From Cupriavidus plantarum (GTDB lineage: Bacteria > Pseudomonadota > Gammaproteobacteria > Burkholderiales > Burkholderiaceae): a stretch of 64,000 nt of DNA. Shown here piece after piece: positions 52,187 to 62,453 of this stretch. The position numbers were made by a program, and so were the translations under genes. The notes below the pieces were generated by a model. It made no database searches and was not told where the DNA came from. It saw only the letters and a program-made list of their open reading frames with translations. Positions within the stretch are counted from its first letter, which is position 1; every line of letters begins with the position of its first letter. Location: assembly GCF_905397285.1 (NCBI RefSeq), contig NZ_CAJPUX010000003.1, positions 557,770-621,769 on the forward strand, given 5' to 3'.

Positions 52187-53314
52187 ATGACGTTTTCCCG
52201 TCTCACGTCCATCTCCGTCGCTGCTGCCATGGCGACGGCCGGCCTTTTCGTCGCGTCGCAGGCCAGCGCGGAAACCGTCAAGATCGCCATCGCCGGTCCG
52301 ATGAGCGGTGCGGTCGCCCAGTATGGCGACATGGTGAAGGCCGGTGCGCTCACCGCCATCGAGCAGATCAACGCCGCGGGCGGCGCGGGCGGCAACAAGC
52401 TGGAGGCCGTGCTGATGGACGATGCCTGCGAGCCGAAGCAGGCCGTGGCCGTCGCCAACAAGATCGTCAGCCAGAACATCCGCTACGTAATCGGTCACGT
52501 GTGCTCTGGCTCGACGATTCCGGCTTCGGACATCTACGAGAACGAAGGCATCGTGATGGTCACGCCGTCGGCCACCGCGCCGCAGCTGACCGAGAACAAG
52601 AAGCGCAAGTTCATCTTCCGCACGATCGGCCGTGACGACCAGCAGGGTCCCGCCGCCGCGCAGTACATCATCGGCAAGGTCAAGCCCAGGAAGGTCGCGA
52701 TCCTGCACGACAAGCAGTCGTATGGGCAGGGCATCGCCAGTTCGGTTCGCAAGGATCTGGAAGCGGCCAAAATTCCCGTGGCCCTGTTCGAAGGCATCAA
52801 CGCCGGCGACTCCGACTATTCGGCCGTCATTACCAAGCTGAAGTCGCAGGGCGTGGATTTCGTGTATTTCGGCGGCTACCACCCCGAAATGGGCCTGCTG
52901 TTGCGCCAGGCGCGCGAGCAGGGCGTCAAGGCCGCGTTCATGGGCCCCGAAGGCGTGGGCAACAAGGACGTGACGGCGATCGCCGGTCCCGCTTCCGAAG
53001 GCATGCTTGTGACGCTGCCGGCGGACTTCTCGGCCGATCCCGCGAACGCGGGCCTGGTCAAGGCGTTCGCGGACAAGAAGCGCGATGCCAATGGCGCGTT
53101 CCAGATGCCGTCGTACGCGGCCGTGAAGATCATCGGCGACGCGATCGCCGGCGCGAAGAGCACGGACCCCGCCAAGGTGGCCGCCTACATGCACAAGAAC
53201 GCTTTCCAGACGCCGATCGGCAATGTCGAGTACGACGAGAAGGGCGACCTGAAGGCGTTCAAGTTCGTCGTGTACACGTGGCACAAGGACGCCACGAAGA
53301 CTGCCGCCAACTGA
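52187..53314 (+). CDS. livJ: branched-chain amino acid ABC transporter binding protein LivJ-type
   Basis: A 375-aa periplasmic protein that captures leucine, isoleucine or valine (some members take other small amino acids or amides). A signal peptide (about 28 residues, ending ASQASAETV) is followed by KIAIAGPMSGAVAQYGDM, then SQNIRYVIGHVCSGSTIPASDIYE and the Ser/Thr-rich contact segment of the family, with FGGYHPEMGLLLRQAREQG in the second lobe. ATG at 52187 has GAGGAG upstream. The first gene of livJHMGF. Confidence 0.92.
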   Translation: MTFSRLTSISVAAAMATAGLFVASQASAETVKIAIAGPMSGAVAQYGDMVKAGALTAIEQINAAGGAGGNKLEAVLMDDACEPKQAVAVANKIVSQNIRYVIGHVCSGSTIPASDIYENEGIVMVTPSATAPQLTENKKRKFIFRTIGRDDQQGPAAAQYIIGKVKPRKVAILHDKQSYGQGIASSVRKDLEAAKIPVALFEGINAGDSDYSAVITKLKSQGVDFVYFGGYHPEMGLLLRQAREQGVKAAFMGPEGVGNKDVTAIAGPASEGMLVTLPADFSADPANAGLVKAFADKKRDANGAFQMPSYAAVKIIGDAIAGAKSTDPAKVAAYMHKNAFQTPIGNVEYDEKGDLKAFKFVVYTWHKDATKTAAN

Positions 53315-53346
53315 GCTGCTGACCCGGCAGCGAGCTAGCCGCCAAC

Positions 53347-53380
53347 CACGCCGGCCGGGGCCCGTGTCCCGGCCGGCGTG
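53347..53380. terminator. 13-bp stem-loop between livJ and livH
   Basis: CACGCCGGCCGGG/CCCGGCCGGCGTG pair perfectly around an 8-nt loop. No T-run follows. In binding-protein operons such a hairpin commonly lowers downstream expression or protects the binding-protein mRNA. It is 19 nt upstream of livH's ATG. Confidence 0.75.
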
Positions 53381-53398
53381 TAGCAATGGACGCGCACC

Positions 53399-54325
<927 letters not shown>

Positions 54326-54329
54326 TCCG

Positions 54330-55565
54330 ATGACGCTATCCCTCAAGAACGCCGTCACCGCCGCGGTGATGACGGCCATCCTGACCATTCCGATCCTCGG
54401 CCTGCAGCTGAAGCTCGAGGGCTACAAGGTCGTGCTCGAACCGCACTGGCAGCCGGTGTGGATCGCCGTCGGGGCGGTCTTCCTGTTCCAGTTGTTCCGT
54501 CCTCTGCTGGCGCGCGCGGTGGGCGCCGTCAAGCTGCCGTCCCTATCATCGAAGGTGCAGCTCGGCACACGCCAGCAGCGCGTGGCGATCTGGGTGCTGC
54601 TCGCGGTGGGCCTCGTGTTTCCGTTCCTCGGTTCGCGTGGCGCCGTCGACGTGGCGACGCTCGCGCTGATCTACGTGATCCTCGGCCTCGGCCTCAATAT
54701 CGTGGTTGGCTATGCGGGCCTTCTCGACCTTGGCTACGTCGGCTTCTATGCGGTCGGCGGCTACACGTACGCGCTGCTGAACCAGTACTTCGGCCTGACG
54801 TTCTGGGAATGCCTGCCGCTCGCAGCCGCGCTGTCGGCGGCGTTCGGTTTCGCGCTCGGTTTCCCCGTGTTGCGCCTGCGTGGCGACTATCTGGCGATCG
54901 TGACGCTCGGCTTCGGCGAGATCATCCGCCTGCTGCTCAACAACCTGACGAGCCTGACCGGCGGGCCGGATGGCGTGTCGGGCATCCCGAAGCCGACGGT
55001 GTTCGGCATCGAGATGGCCCGCAGCGCGAGCGTGGAGGGCACGAAGACGTTCCACGAGCTGATCGGCCTCGACTACAGCGGCCAGCACATGGTCATCTTC
55101 CTGTACCTGCTGGCGCTGCTGCTCGTGGGCTTCACGCTGTTCGTGACGAGCCGCCTCGTGCGCATGCCGATGGGCCGCGCGTGGGAAGCGCTGCGCGACG
55201 ACGAGATCGCGTGCCGCTCGCTGGGCCTCAATCCCACGCGCATCAAGCTGTCGGCGTTCACGCTCGGCGCGTCGTTCGCGGGTCTCGCGGGCGCGTTCTT
55301 CGCGGCGCGCCAGGGTCTGGTCAATCCGGAGTCGTTCACGTTCATCGAGTCCGCGCTGATTCTTGCCGTGGTGGTGCTCGGCGGCATGGGCTCGCAGCTC
55401 GGCGTGATTCTGGCCGCGATCCTGCTGACCGCGCTGCCCGAAGTCGCGCGCGGCTTTGCCGAATACCGGATGCTGATCTTCGGCCTGGTCATGGTGTTGA
55501 TGATGATGTGGCGTCCGCAGGGCCTGCTGCCCGCGAGCCGTCCGCACGTGGAGCTGCCCCGATGA
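54330..55565 (+). CDS. livM: branched-chain amino acid ABC permease LivM
   Basis: A 411-aa inner-membrane permease, partner of LivH. After a longer N-terminal part (about 90 residues, two hydrophobic segments) comes the family core [59 protein letters not shown] residues and the loop [18 protein letters not shown]. Extended N-termini are usual for LivM. Ends [14 protein letters not shown]. The stop codon overlaps the livG start by 4 nt (ATGA), giving translational coupling. Confidence 0.93.
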   Translation: MTLSLKNAVTAAVMTAILTIPILGLQLKLEGYKVVLEPHWQPVWIAVGAVFLFQLFRPLLARAVGAVKLPSLSSKVQLGTRQQRVAIWVLLAVGLVFPFLGSRGAVDVATLALIYVILGLGLNIVVGYAGLLDLGYVGFYAVGGYTYALLNQYFGLTFWECLPLAAALSAAFGFALGFPVLRLRGDYLAIVTLGFGEIIRLLLNNLTSLTGGPDGVSGIPKPTVFGIEMARSASVEGTKTFHELIGLDYSGQHMVIFLYLLALLLVGFTLFVTSRLVRMPMGRAWEALRDDEIACRSLGLNPTRIKLSAFTLGASFAGLAGAFFAARQGLVNPESFTFIESALILAVVVLGGMGSQLGVILAAILLTALPEVARGFAEYRMLIFGLVMVLMMMWRPQGLLPASRPHVELPR

Positions 55566-56329
55566 GCGCGGAACTGCTGAAAGTATCGGGCCTGCAGATG
55601 CGCTTCGGCGGCCTGCTGGCCGTGGACGGCATCGACTTCGATGTTCGCCGAGACGAGGTCTTCGCGATCATCGGGCCCAACGGCGCCGGAAAGACCACGG
55701 TGTTCAACTGCGTCGGCGGCTTCTACAAGCCTACCGCGGGCGACGTGTCCCTCGACGGCGACGCCATCGCGGGCCTGCCGAGCCATCTCGTGGCACGGCG
55801 CGGACTGGTGCGCACGTTCCAGAACATCCGCCTGTTCAAGTCGCTGACCGTGGTGGAGAACCTGCTCGTTGCCCAGCATCTGCAGGTCAGGTCGGGCCTG
55901 CTGCGCGGCCTGTTCGCGACGCCCGGATACCGCCGTGCCGAACGGGAGGCGCTGGAACGCGCCGCCGTCTGGCTCGAACGGATGAACCTGACCGCCGTGG
56001 CCAACCGCGAGGCGGGCACGCTGTCGTACGGTCATCAGCGCCGGCTCGAGATCGCGCGCTGCATGATCACGAAGCCGCGCCTGCTGATGCTCGACGAACC
56101 GGCAGCCGGCCTCAATCCGCAGGAGAAGGTCGAACTGCAGCAGCTCATCGACGGCCTGCGCCGCGAGTTCAACATCTCGGTGCTGTTGATCGAGCACGAC
56201 ATGAGCCTCGTGATGGGCGTGTCCGACCGCATCCTCGTGATGGAGCATGGCCGGCCGATCGTCATCGGCGAGCCGGAGGCGGTGCGCAACGACCCGCGCG
56301 TGATCAAGGCCTATCTGGGAGAGGACTGA
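55562..56329 (+). CDS. livG: branched-chain amino acid ABC ATPase LivG
   Basis: A 255-aa ATP-binding subunit. Walker A is [13 protein letters not shown] (about residue 37), the Q-loop is [10 protein letters not shown], the signature is [15 protein letters not shown] (canonical LSYGQQ with Q to H), and Walker B is [15 protein letters not shown] with the switch His in [13 protein letters not shown]. It powers uptake via LivHM. Start ATG 55562 overlaps livM's stop. Confidence 0.94.
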   Translation: MSAELLKVSGLQMRFGGLLAVDGIDFDVRRDEVFAIIGPNGAGKTTVFNCVGGFYKPTAGDVSLDGDAIAGLPSHLVARRGLVRTFQNIRLFKSLTVVENLLVAQHLQVRSGLLRGLFATPGYRRAEREALERAAVWLERMNLTAVANREAGTLSYGHQRRLEIARCMITKPRLLMLDEPAAGLNPQEKVELQQLIDGLRREFNISVLLIEHDMSLVMGVSDRILVMEHGRPIVIGEPEAVRNDPRVIKAYLGED

Positions 56330-56330
56330 G

Positions 56331-57032
56331 ATGCTGAAGCTGGAAAACGTCCACACCCATTATGGCGCCGTGGAAGCGCTCTCGGGCGTGTCGATCGAGG
56401 TCAATCAGGGCGAGATCGTCACGCTCATCGGCAGCAACGGGGCGGGGAAGACCACGCTGATGATGACCGTGTGCGGCACGCCGCGCGCATCGAGCGGCCG
56501 CGTGCTGTTCGAGGGGCAGGACATCACGCGCATGGACACGCACCGCATCATGCGGCTCGGTATGGCGATCTCGCCCGAGGGCCGCCGCGTGTTCCCGAGC
56601 CTGACCGTGCTCGACAACCTCAAGATGGGCGGGTTCTTCTCCAATCGCGAGGAGATCGAAGCGGGCATCGCGCATGTGTTCAAGCTGTTCCCGCGGCTGG
56701 AGCAACGCGCGACGCAGCGCGCCGGCACGATGTCGGGCGGGGAGCAGCAGATGCTGGCGATCGGCCGCGCGCTGATGAGCCGGCCGCGCCTGCTGCTGCT
56801 CGACGAGCCGACGCTCGGCCTCGCGCCGCTCGTCATCGCGCAGATCTTCGACATCATCCGCACGATCCGCGAGGAGGGCGTCACCGTTTTCCTCGTCGAA
56901 CAGAACGCCAACAAGGCGCTGCAGGTGGCCGACCGTGGCTACGTGCTGGAAACCGGCCGTGTGGTACTGGCCGATACCGGCGCCAACCTGCTGGCCAACG
57001 ACCGCATCCGCGCGGCCTATCTGGGTGGCTGA
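56331..57032 (+). CDS. livF: branched-chain amino acid ABC ATPase LivF
   Basis: A 233-aa ATP-binding subunit, partner of LivG. Walker A is GSNGAGKTTLMMTVCG, the signature is MSGGEQQMLAIGRALMS, and Walker B is LLLLDEPTLGLAPLV with the switch His replaced by Gln in FLVEQNANKA, which is normal for LivF. Its conserved end is DRIRAAYLGG. ATG at 56331 lies right after the livG stop. Terminates the liv operon. Confidence 0.94.
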   Translation: MLKLENVHTHYGAVEALSGVSIEVNQGEIVTLIGSNGAGKTTLMMTVCGTPRASSGRVLFEGQDITRMDTHRIMRLGMAISPEGRRVFPSLTVLDNLKMGGFFSNREEIEAGIAHVFKLFPRLEQRATQRAGTMSGGEQQMLAIGRALMSRPRLLLLDEPTLGLAPLVIAQIFDIIRTIREEGVTVFLVEQNANKALQVADRGYVLETGRVVLADTGANLLANDRIRAAYLGG

Positions 57033-57060
57033 AATCGTCGCTGAAGTGGCGGCGGACCGC

Positions 57061-57089
57061 TGAGGCTGGTAGCAGAGATACCAGCCTCA
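57061..57089 (+). terminator. hairpin terminator after livF
   Basis: TGAGGCTGGTA/TACCAGCCTCA (11-bp stem, 7-nt loop), followed by GGCATCTTTT. It lies 28 nt after the livF stop. Confidence 0.75.
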
Positions 57090-57365
57090 GGCATCTTTTC
57101 GCCAACCGCGAAATCCCCCTTTCGCCAAACACATTCGGGTGGAGCGCCCATGGGCCTCCGGCTGGCCGCTGCATGGGCGCATGACGTGGCATAATCGCTT
57201 GCGATGTCAAGCAATCGCCGCCGCCGCCGAAATCGCTGCACAATTGGGCTGCACGATTGCGCCGCTGACCCCGGCGATGGCATCGCGCTAAGAACAATCC
57301 CCTGCAAACCACATTGCGGATCGGTTTCGTCCCTTGCCCGGACGTGACGGTTCGCCCCCCGCATC
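57090..57365. promoter_or_regulatory. leuC upstream region
   Basis: CATAAT at 57190-57195 (TGGCATAATCG) is a plausible -10 for the leu genes. A small frame at 57203 holds no run of leucine codons, so I see no leader-peptide attenuator here. Confidence 0.35.
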
Positions 57366-58775
57366 ATGGCCAAGACGCTCTACGACAAACTCTGGGATGA
57401 CCACACCGTCCACGTCGAGGAAGACGGCACCACGCTGCTCTACATCGACCGACACCTGCTGCATGAAGTCACGAGCCCGCAGGCGTTCGAGGGCCTGAAG
57501 ATCGCATCGCGTCCGGTATGGCGCATCAGCGCCAACCTGGCCGTGTCGGACCACAACGTGCCGACGACCGATCGCACCGAAGGCATCGCCGACCCCGTAT
57601 CGCGCCTGCAGGTTGATACGCTCGACGCCAACTGCGACGCGTTCGGCATCACGCAGTTCAAGATGAATGACCACCGCCAGGGCATCGTGCACGTGATCGG
57701 GCCCGAGCAGGGCGCGACGCTGCCCGGCATGACCGTGGTCTGCGGCGACTCGCACACGAGCACGCACGGCGCGTTCGGCGCGCTCGCGCACGGCATCGGC
57801 ACCTCCGAGGTGGAGCACGTGCTGGCCACGCAGACGCTGCTGGGCAAGAAGGCCAGGAACATGCTGATCCGCGTGGAAGGCAAGCTGCCGCGCGGCTGCA
57901 CGGCCAAGGACATCGTGCTCGCGATCATCGGAAAGATCGGCACGGCAGGCGGTACCGGCTACACGATGGAATTCGCAGGCTCGGCGATCCGCGACCTGAC
58001 CATGGAAGGCCGCATGACCGTCTGCAACATGGCGATCGAAGCCGGCGCGCGCGCGGGCCTCGTCGCCGTGGACGACGTCACGCTCGAATACGTGAAGAAC
58101 CGTCCGTACGCGCCGCAGGGCGTGGAATGGGATCAGGCCGTGAGCTACTGGCGCACGCTGCATTCGGATGCCGGTGCCCATTTCGACAAGGTCGTGGAAC
58201 TGCGCGCCGAAGACATCCGTCCGCAGGTCACCTGGGGCACGTCGCCCGAGATGGTCGTCAGCATCGAAGACCGCGTGCCGGATCCGGAGAAGGAGAAGGA
58301 TCCCGTCAAGCGCCACGCGATGGAACGCGCGCTCGAGTACATGAACCTCCAGCCGAACGTGCCGATGGACGCGATCCAGATCGACAAGGTCTTCATCGGT
58401 TCCTGCACGAACAGCCGCATCGAGGACATGCGCGCCGCCGCATGGGTCGTGCAGAAGCTCGGCCGCCGCGTGGCGTCCAACGTCAAGCTGGCCATGGTCG
58501 TGCCGGGCTCGGGCCTGGTCAAGGAACAGGCCGAGCGCGAAGGGCTCGACAAGGTGTTCAAGGCCGCCGGTTTCGAATGGCGTGAGCCGGGCTGCTCGAT
58601 GTGCCTGGCGATGAACGCCGACCGTCTGGAGCCGGGCGAGCGCTGCGCCTCCACCTCGAACCGCAATTTCGAGGGCCGTCAGGGCGCGGGCGGCCGTACC
58701 CATCTGGTAAGCCCCGCGATGGCTGCTGCCGCAGCGATCGAGGGCCATTTCGTCGATATCCGCAGGCTCGGCTGA
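57366..58775 (+). CDS. leuC: 3-isopropylmalate dehydratase large subunit LeuC
   Basis: A 469-aa aconitase-family subunit that, with LeuD, isomerises 2-isopropylmalate to 3-isopropylmalate in leucine synthesis. [37 protein letters not shown] and CSMCLAMN carry the cluster-binding cysteines and substrate residues. Length is normal. ATG at 57366. A small lipoprotein gene and leuD follow on the same strand. Confidence 0.96.
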   Translation: MAKTLYDKLWDDHTVHVEEDGTTLLYIDRHLLHEVTSPQAFEGLKIASRPVWRISANLAVSDHNVPTTDRTEGIADPVSRLQVDTLDANCDAFGITQFKMNDHRQGIVHVIGPEQGATLPGMTVVCGDSHTSTHGAFGALAHGIGTSEVEHVLATQTLLGKKARNMLIRVEGKLPRGCTAKDIVLAIIGKIGTAGGTGYTMEFAGSAIRDLTMEGRMTVCNMAIEAGARAGLVAVDDVTLEYVKNRPYAPQGVEWDQAVSYWRTLHSDAGAHFDKVVELRAEDIRPQVTWGTSPEMVVSIEDRVPDPEKEKDPVKRHAMERALEYMNLQPNVPMDAIQIDKVFIGSCTNSRIEDMRAAAWVVQKLGRRVASNVKLAMVVPGSGLVKEQAEREGLDKVFKAAGFEWREPGCSMCLAMNADRLEPGERCASTSNRNFEGRQGAGGRTHLVSPAMAAAAAIEGHFVDIRRLG

Positions 58776-58823
58776 CCCCCGGGCCCTCCCATCACCTGTC
58801 AACGATATCGAAAGGTCATTGAG

Positions 58824-58955
58824 ATGAAGAAGATCCTGATCGCACTGGTCACGTTCGCCGGCATCCTGCAGCTGACGGGCTGCAACACGGTCGCCGGATT
58901 CGGCAAGGACACCCAGGCCGCCGGCCACGCGCTCGAGCGCGCGGCCAACAAGTAA
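58824..58955 (+). CDS. entericidin-like small lipoprotein (43 aa)
   Basis: A short [23 protein letters not shown] followed by [20 protein letters not shown] and ANK. The lipobox LTGC gives a lipid-modified Cys at residue 20. [18 protein letters not shown] is the entericidin A/B family hallmark, known in enterics as a small envelope lipoprotein pair. It lies between leuC and leuD, the usual location in this gene order. ATG at 58824 has AAAGG upstream. It is not needed for leucine synthesis. Confidence 0.85.
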   Translation: MKKILIALVTFAGILQLTGCNTVAGFGKDTQAAGHALERAANK

Positions 58956-58986
58956 CGCGCGGCTACCAAGCGAGGCACTCCGCACC

Positions 58987-59637
58987 ATGGAAAAATTTAC
59001 GGTTCACAGCGGCCTGGTTGCGCCGCTCGATCGCGAGAACGTCGACACGGACGCGATCATCCCCAAGCAGTTCCTCAAGTCGATCAAGCGCACGGGCTTC
59101 GGCCCGAACCTGTTCGACGAATGGCGCTATCTGGATGTCGGCCAGCCCGGCCAGGACAACACGAACCGTCCGCTGAACCCGGACTTCGTGCTGAACCAGC
59201 CGCGCTACCAGGGCGCGTCGATCCTGCTGGCGCGCGACAACTTCGGCTGCGGCAGCTCGCGCGAGCATGCGCCGTGGGCCCTGTCGCAATACGGCTTCCG
59301 CGCGATCATCGCGCCGAGCTTCGCCGACATTTTCTTCAACAACTGCTACAAGAACGGCCTGCTGCCCGTGGCGCTCACCGCGCTGCAGGTGGATCACCTG
59401 TTCAACGAGACCAACGCGTTCAACGGCTACAAGCTGACGATCGACCTCGACAAGCAATTGGTGATCACGCCCGATGGCACGAGCTATTCGTTCGACATCA
59501 CGCCGTTCCGCAAGTACTGCATGCTGAACGGCTTCGACGATATCGGCCTGACGCTGCGCCAGTCGGACAAGATCAAGAGCTATGAGGCGGAGCGCATGAC
59601 GCGCATGCCGTGGCTGGGCAACCGCCTGGTCGGCTGA
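58987..59637 (+). CDS. leuD: 3-isopropylmalate dehydratase small subunit LeuD
   Basis: A 216-aa swivel-domain subunit paired with Leu[26 protein letters not shown] and [19 protein letters not shown] are the diagnostic LeuD segments, the latter including the cysteine-containing loop at the active site. ATG at 58987. leuB follows after 30 nt. Confidence 0.96.
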   Translation: MEKFTVHSGLVAPLDRENVDTDAIIPKQFLKSIKRTGFGPNLFDEWRYLDVGQPGQDNTNRPLNPDFVLNQPRYQGASILLARDNFGCGSSREHAPWALSQYGFRAIIAPSFADIFFNNCYKNGLLPVALTALQVDHLFNETNAFNGYKLTIDLDKQLVITPDGTSYSFDITPFRKYCMLNGFDDIGLTLRQSDKIKSYEAERMTRMPWLGNRLVG

Positions 59638-59667
59638 CCGCACCTATCCAGCACAGGAATCAAGAAG

Positions 59668-60735
59668 ATGAAGATTGCAGTCCTGCCGGGCGACGGTATC
59701 GGCCCCGAAATCGTTGCGGAAGCCGTCAAGGTCCTTGGCGCGCTCGACGAGAAATTCGAACTGGAAACCGCGCCCGTCGGCGGCGCGGGCTACGAGGCCG
59801 AAGGCCATCCGCTGCCGGACAACACGCTGAAGCTGGCCAGGGAAGCGGATGCCATCCTGTTCGGCGCCGTGGGCGACTGGAAGTACGACAAGCTCGAGCG
59901 CGCGCTGCGTCCCGAGCAGGCCATTCTCGGCCTGCGCAAGCACCTGCAGCTGTTCGCGAACTTCCGCCCGGCGATCTGCTATCCGGAACTGACGGGCGCC
60001 TCGAGCCTGAAGCCCGAACTCGTGGCTGGCCTCGATATCCTGATCGTGCGCGAACTGAACGGCGACATCTACTTCGGCCAGCCGCGCGGCTTGCGCGAAG
60101 CGCCGGACGGCCTGTTCAAGGGCGCGCGAGAAGCGTTCGACACGATGCGCTACAGCGAGCCCGAGATCCGCCGCATCGCGCACGTGGCCTTCCAGGCGGC
60201 CGCCAAGCGCGGCAAGAAGCTGTGCAGCGTGGACAAGGCCAACGTGCTCGAGACGTTCCAGTTCTGGAAGGACGTCGTCATCGACGTCAGCAAGGAATAT
60301 CCGGACGTCGAGCTGTCGCACATGTACGTGGACAACGCGGCCATGCAGCTGGTCAAGGCACCGAAGAGCTTCGACGTGATCGTCACCGGCAACATGTTCG
60401 GCGACATCCTGTCCGACGAGGCCGCGATGCTGACGGGCTCGATCGGCATGCTGCCTTCGGCGTCGCTCGATGCCAACAACAAGGGTCTGTACGAACCGTC
60501 GCACGGCTCCGCGCCCGACATCGCGGGCAAGGGCATCGCCAACCCGCTGGCGACGATCCTGTCGGCCGCGATGATGCTGCGCTACTCGCTGAACAAGGCC
60601 GAGCAGGCGGACCGCATCGAGAACGCGGTGAAGAAGGTGCTGGCGGAAGGCTACCGTACCGCCGACATTCTCACGCCGGGCTGCAGGCAGGTTGGCACGC
60701 GCGAGATGGGCGAAGCGGTACTGAAGGCGCTGTAA
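59668..60735 (+). CDS. leuB: 3-isopropylmalate dehydrogenase LeuB
   Basis: A 355-aa NAD-dependent enzyme, oxidising and decarboxylating 3-isopropylmalate in leucine synthesis. [21 protein letters not shown] opens it; [17 protein letters not shown] is the substrate loop, and [21 protein letters not shown] carries the Mg-binding Asp residues. ATG at 59668. Last leu gene here; asd follows after a leader-like gap. Confidence 0.96.
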   Translation: MKIAVLPGDGIGPEIVAEAVKVLGALDEKFELETAPVGGAGYEAEGHPLPDNTLKLAREADAILFGAVGDWKYDKLERALRPEQAILGLRKHLQLFANFRPAICYPELTGASSLKPELVAGLDILIVRELNGDIYFGQPRGLREAPDGLFKGAREAFDTMRYSEPEIRRIAHVAFQAAAKRGKKLCSVDKANVLETFQFWKDVVIDVSKEYPDVELSHMYVDNAAMQLVKAPKSFDVIVTGNMFGDILSDEAAMLTGSIGMLPSASLDANNKGLYEPSHGSAPDIAGKGIANPLATILSAAMMLRYSLNKAEQADRIENAVKKVLAEGYRTADILTPGCRQVGTREMGEAVLKAL

Positions 60736-60854
60736 GCCGCGTTGATCGGTAGCAGTACCGGAAGTAGTCGCGGTACCGGCGGGGCGGGCCTCAGGGCCAG
60801 CCTTGCCGATGATTCCCCTGCGGCATTGCCGCAAAATCGTGTAGACTCCCCCGC

Positions 60855-60992
60855 ATGGCCCGAATCTCCCAGTCCATCCTGACTGCATCTTCTATCGCTG
60901 CCGTTGCTACCCGCAACGTGGCCGGCGTGGATTCGCATGGCCCGGCGGTTACCGCAACGACGATTAAAACCATTACCAAAACGATCCCGTAG
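60855..60992 (+). CDS. possible Thr/Ile-rich leader peptide upstream of asd
   Basis: A 45-codon ORF. Its last 14 residues are [14 protein letters not shown], with six Thr and three Ile, which resembles the thr operon leader of enteric bacteria. It stops 89 nt before asd, which makes the precursor of threonine (and of isoleucine, lysine and methionine). Two stems that cannot coexist lie between: GCCCG (61009-61013) with CGGGC (61034-61038), and CTTCCCCGC (61015-61023) with GCGGGGAAG (61049-61057). No T-run follows the latter, so control might act on translation. The ATG has no strong ribosome binding site. Confidence 0.45.
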   Translation: MARISQSILTASSIAAVATRNVAGVDSHGPAVTATTIKTITKTIP

Positions 60993-61008
60993 ATCGTTCG
61001 TCGTGCCT

Positions 61009-61057
61009 GCCCGTCTTCCCCGCGCAGCCACGCCGGGCGAGGAAAATGGCGGGGAAG
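61009..61057 (+). promoter_or_regulatory. mutually exclusive stems between the leader ORF and asd
   Basis: Stem A pairs 61009-61013 with 61034-61038. Stem B pairs 61015-61023 with 61049-61057 (9 bp, perfect). Their arms interleave, so only one can form. Stem B lies 24 nt before the asd ATG and could hide its ribosome binding site or end transcription. Confidence 0.5.
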
Positions 61058-61081
61058 TTCACATCACATCCGAGGTTTGTC

Positions 61082-62218
61082 ATGATTGTAGGTCTCGTCG
61101 GTTGGCGGGGAATGGTTGGCAGCGTCCTGATGCAACGCATGCAGGAAGAGCGCGATTTCGACCATATCGAGCCCATCTTCTTCAGCACGTCCAACGCTGG
61201 CGGCAAGGCGCCGTCGATGGCGAAGAATGAAACCACGCTCAAGGATGCCAACGACATCGAAGCGCTGAAGAAGTGCGACGTGGTGCTGACCGCCCAGGGC
61301 GGCGACTACACCAACGACGTCTTCCCGCGCCTGCGCGCGGCCGGCTGGAACGGCTACTGGATCGACGCGGCCTCGTCGCTGCGCATGAAGGACGACGCGA
61401 TCATCGTGCTCGATCCGGTCAACCTCGGCGTGATCAAGGATGCGCTGGGCAAGGGCGTCAAGAATTTCATCGGCGGCAACTGCACGGTCAGCTGCATGAT
61501 GATGGGCCTCGGCGGCCTGTTCCAGCACGACCTCATCGAGTGGATGACGTCGATGACCTATCAGGCGGCTTCGGGCGGCGGCGCACAGCACATGCGCGAA
61601 CTGCTGACCCAGTTCGGCACGCTGAACGCGGCCGTCAGGCCGCTGCTCGACGATCCGGCTTCGGCCATCCTCGAGATCGACCGCCAGATCCTGGCGACCC
61701 AGCATGGCCTTTCCGCCGACGAGACGAAGCAGTTCGGCGTACCGCTCGCCGGCAACCTGATTCCGTGGATCGACAAGGACCTCGGCAACGGCGTGTCGCG
61801 CGAGGAATGGAAGGGCGGCGCCGAGACCAACAAGATCCTCGGCCGTGGCGAAGGCTTCGTCGGCGCGACCGGCGCGGGCCCGATCGCCGTGGACGGCCTG
61901 TGCGTGCGGATCGGCGCGATGCGCTGCCACTCGCAGGCGCTCACGATCAAGCTGCGCAAGGATGTGCCGCTGGACGAGATCGAGGGCATGCTGGCCGCGA
62001 ACAACCAGTGGGCCAAGGTCGTGCCCAACACGCGTGAAGCAAGCATGACCGACCTGACGCCGGCCGCGGTGACGGGCACGCTGACGATTCCGGTGGGTCG
62101 CCTGCGCAAGATGCAGATGGGCGGCGAGTACCTCTCGGCCTTCACCGTGGGCGATCAGCTGCTGTGGGGCGCGGCCGAACCGCTGCGTCGTATGCTGCGC
62201 ATTCTTATCGAAGCGTGA
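61082..62218 (+). CDS. asd: aspartate-semialdehyde dehydrogenase
   Basis: A 378-aa NADPH-dependent enzyme that reduces aspartyl phosphate to the semialdehyde, the branch point to lysine, threonine and methionine. [20 protein letters not shown] is the Gram-negative type opening with its NADP loop, and [16 protein letters not shown] carries the nucleophilic Cys. The His and Arg of the active site lie in the later half ([16 protein letters not shown]). The ATG at 61082 starts the conserved sequence; the in-frame ATG at 61046 would add 12 residues. Confidence 0.95.
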   Translation: MIVGLVGWRGMVGSVLMQRMQEERDFDHIEPIFFSTSNAGGKAPSMAKNETTLKDANDIEALKKCDVVLTAQGGDYTNDVFPRLRAAGWNGYWIDAASSLRMKDDAIIVLDPVNLGVIKDALGKGVKNFIGGNCTVSCMMMGLGGLFQHDLIEWMTSMTYQAASGGGAQHMRELLTQFGTLNAAVRPLLDDPASAILEIDRQILATQHGLSADETKQFGVPLAGNLIPWIDKDLGNGVSREEWKGGAETNKILGRGEGFVGATGAGPIAVDGLCVRIGAMRCHSQALTIKLRKDVPLDEIEGMLAANNQWAKVVPNTREASMTDLTPAAVTGTLTIPVGRLRKMQMGGEYLSAFTVGDQLLWGAAEPLRRMLRILIEA

Positions 62219-62279
62219 CCTTTCCGAGCCGCTAGCCGCTTTCGTTGCGGCCAGGCAACAGAATCGGTCACTTTCTCCG

Positions 62280-62305
62280 CAACGCCGCGCACCCGCGCGG
62301 CGTTG
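62280..62305 (+). terminator. hairpin terminator after asd
   Basis: CAACGCCGCGC-ACCC-GCGCGGCGTTG, an 11-bp perfect stem. A T-run (62322-62330) follows 16 nt later. Confidence 0.75.
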
Positions 62306-62453
62306 TTACGTTCCGGTGCGTTTTTTTTGCGGGGTTGCGTCACAATACAGCCGGCATCCGCTTGATGCCGAGGGGCGACGTCACCCTCGCTCAGGCGTGC
62401 TTGCTTTGGGGGTCGGGTCAATTCTGTTCATTAGAAAACAAACGGAGCACGAG

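Noticed and set aside
57203..57365. Leucine leader peptide before leuC
   Set aside because: The short frame there has almost no leucine codons and no terminator/antiterminator pair was found.
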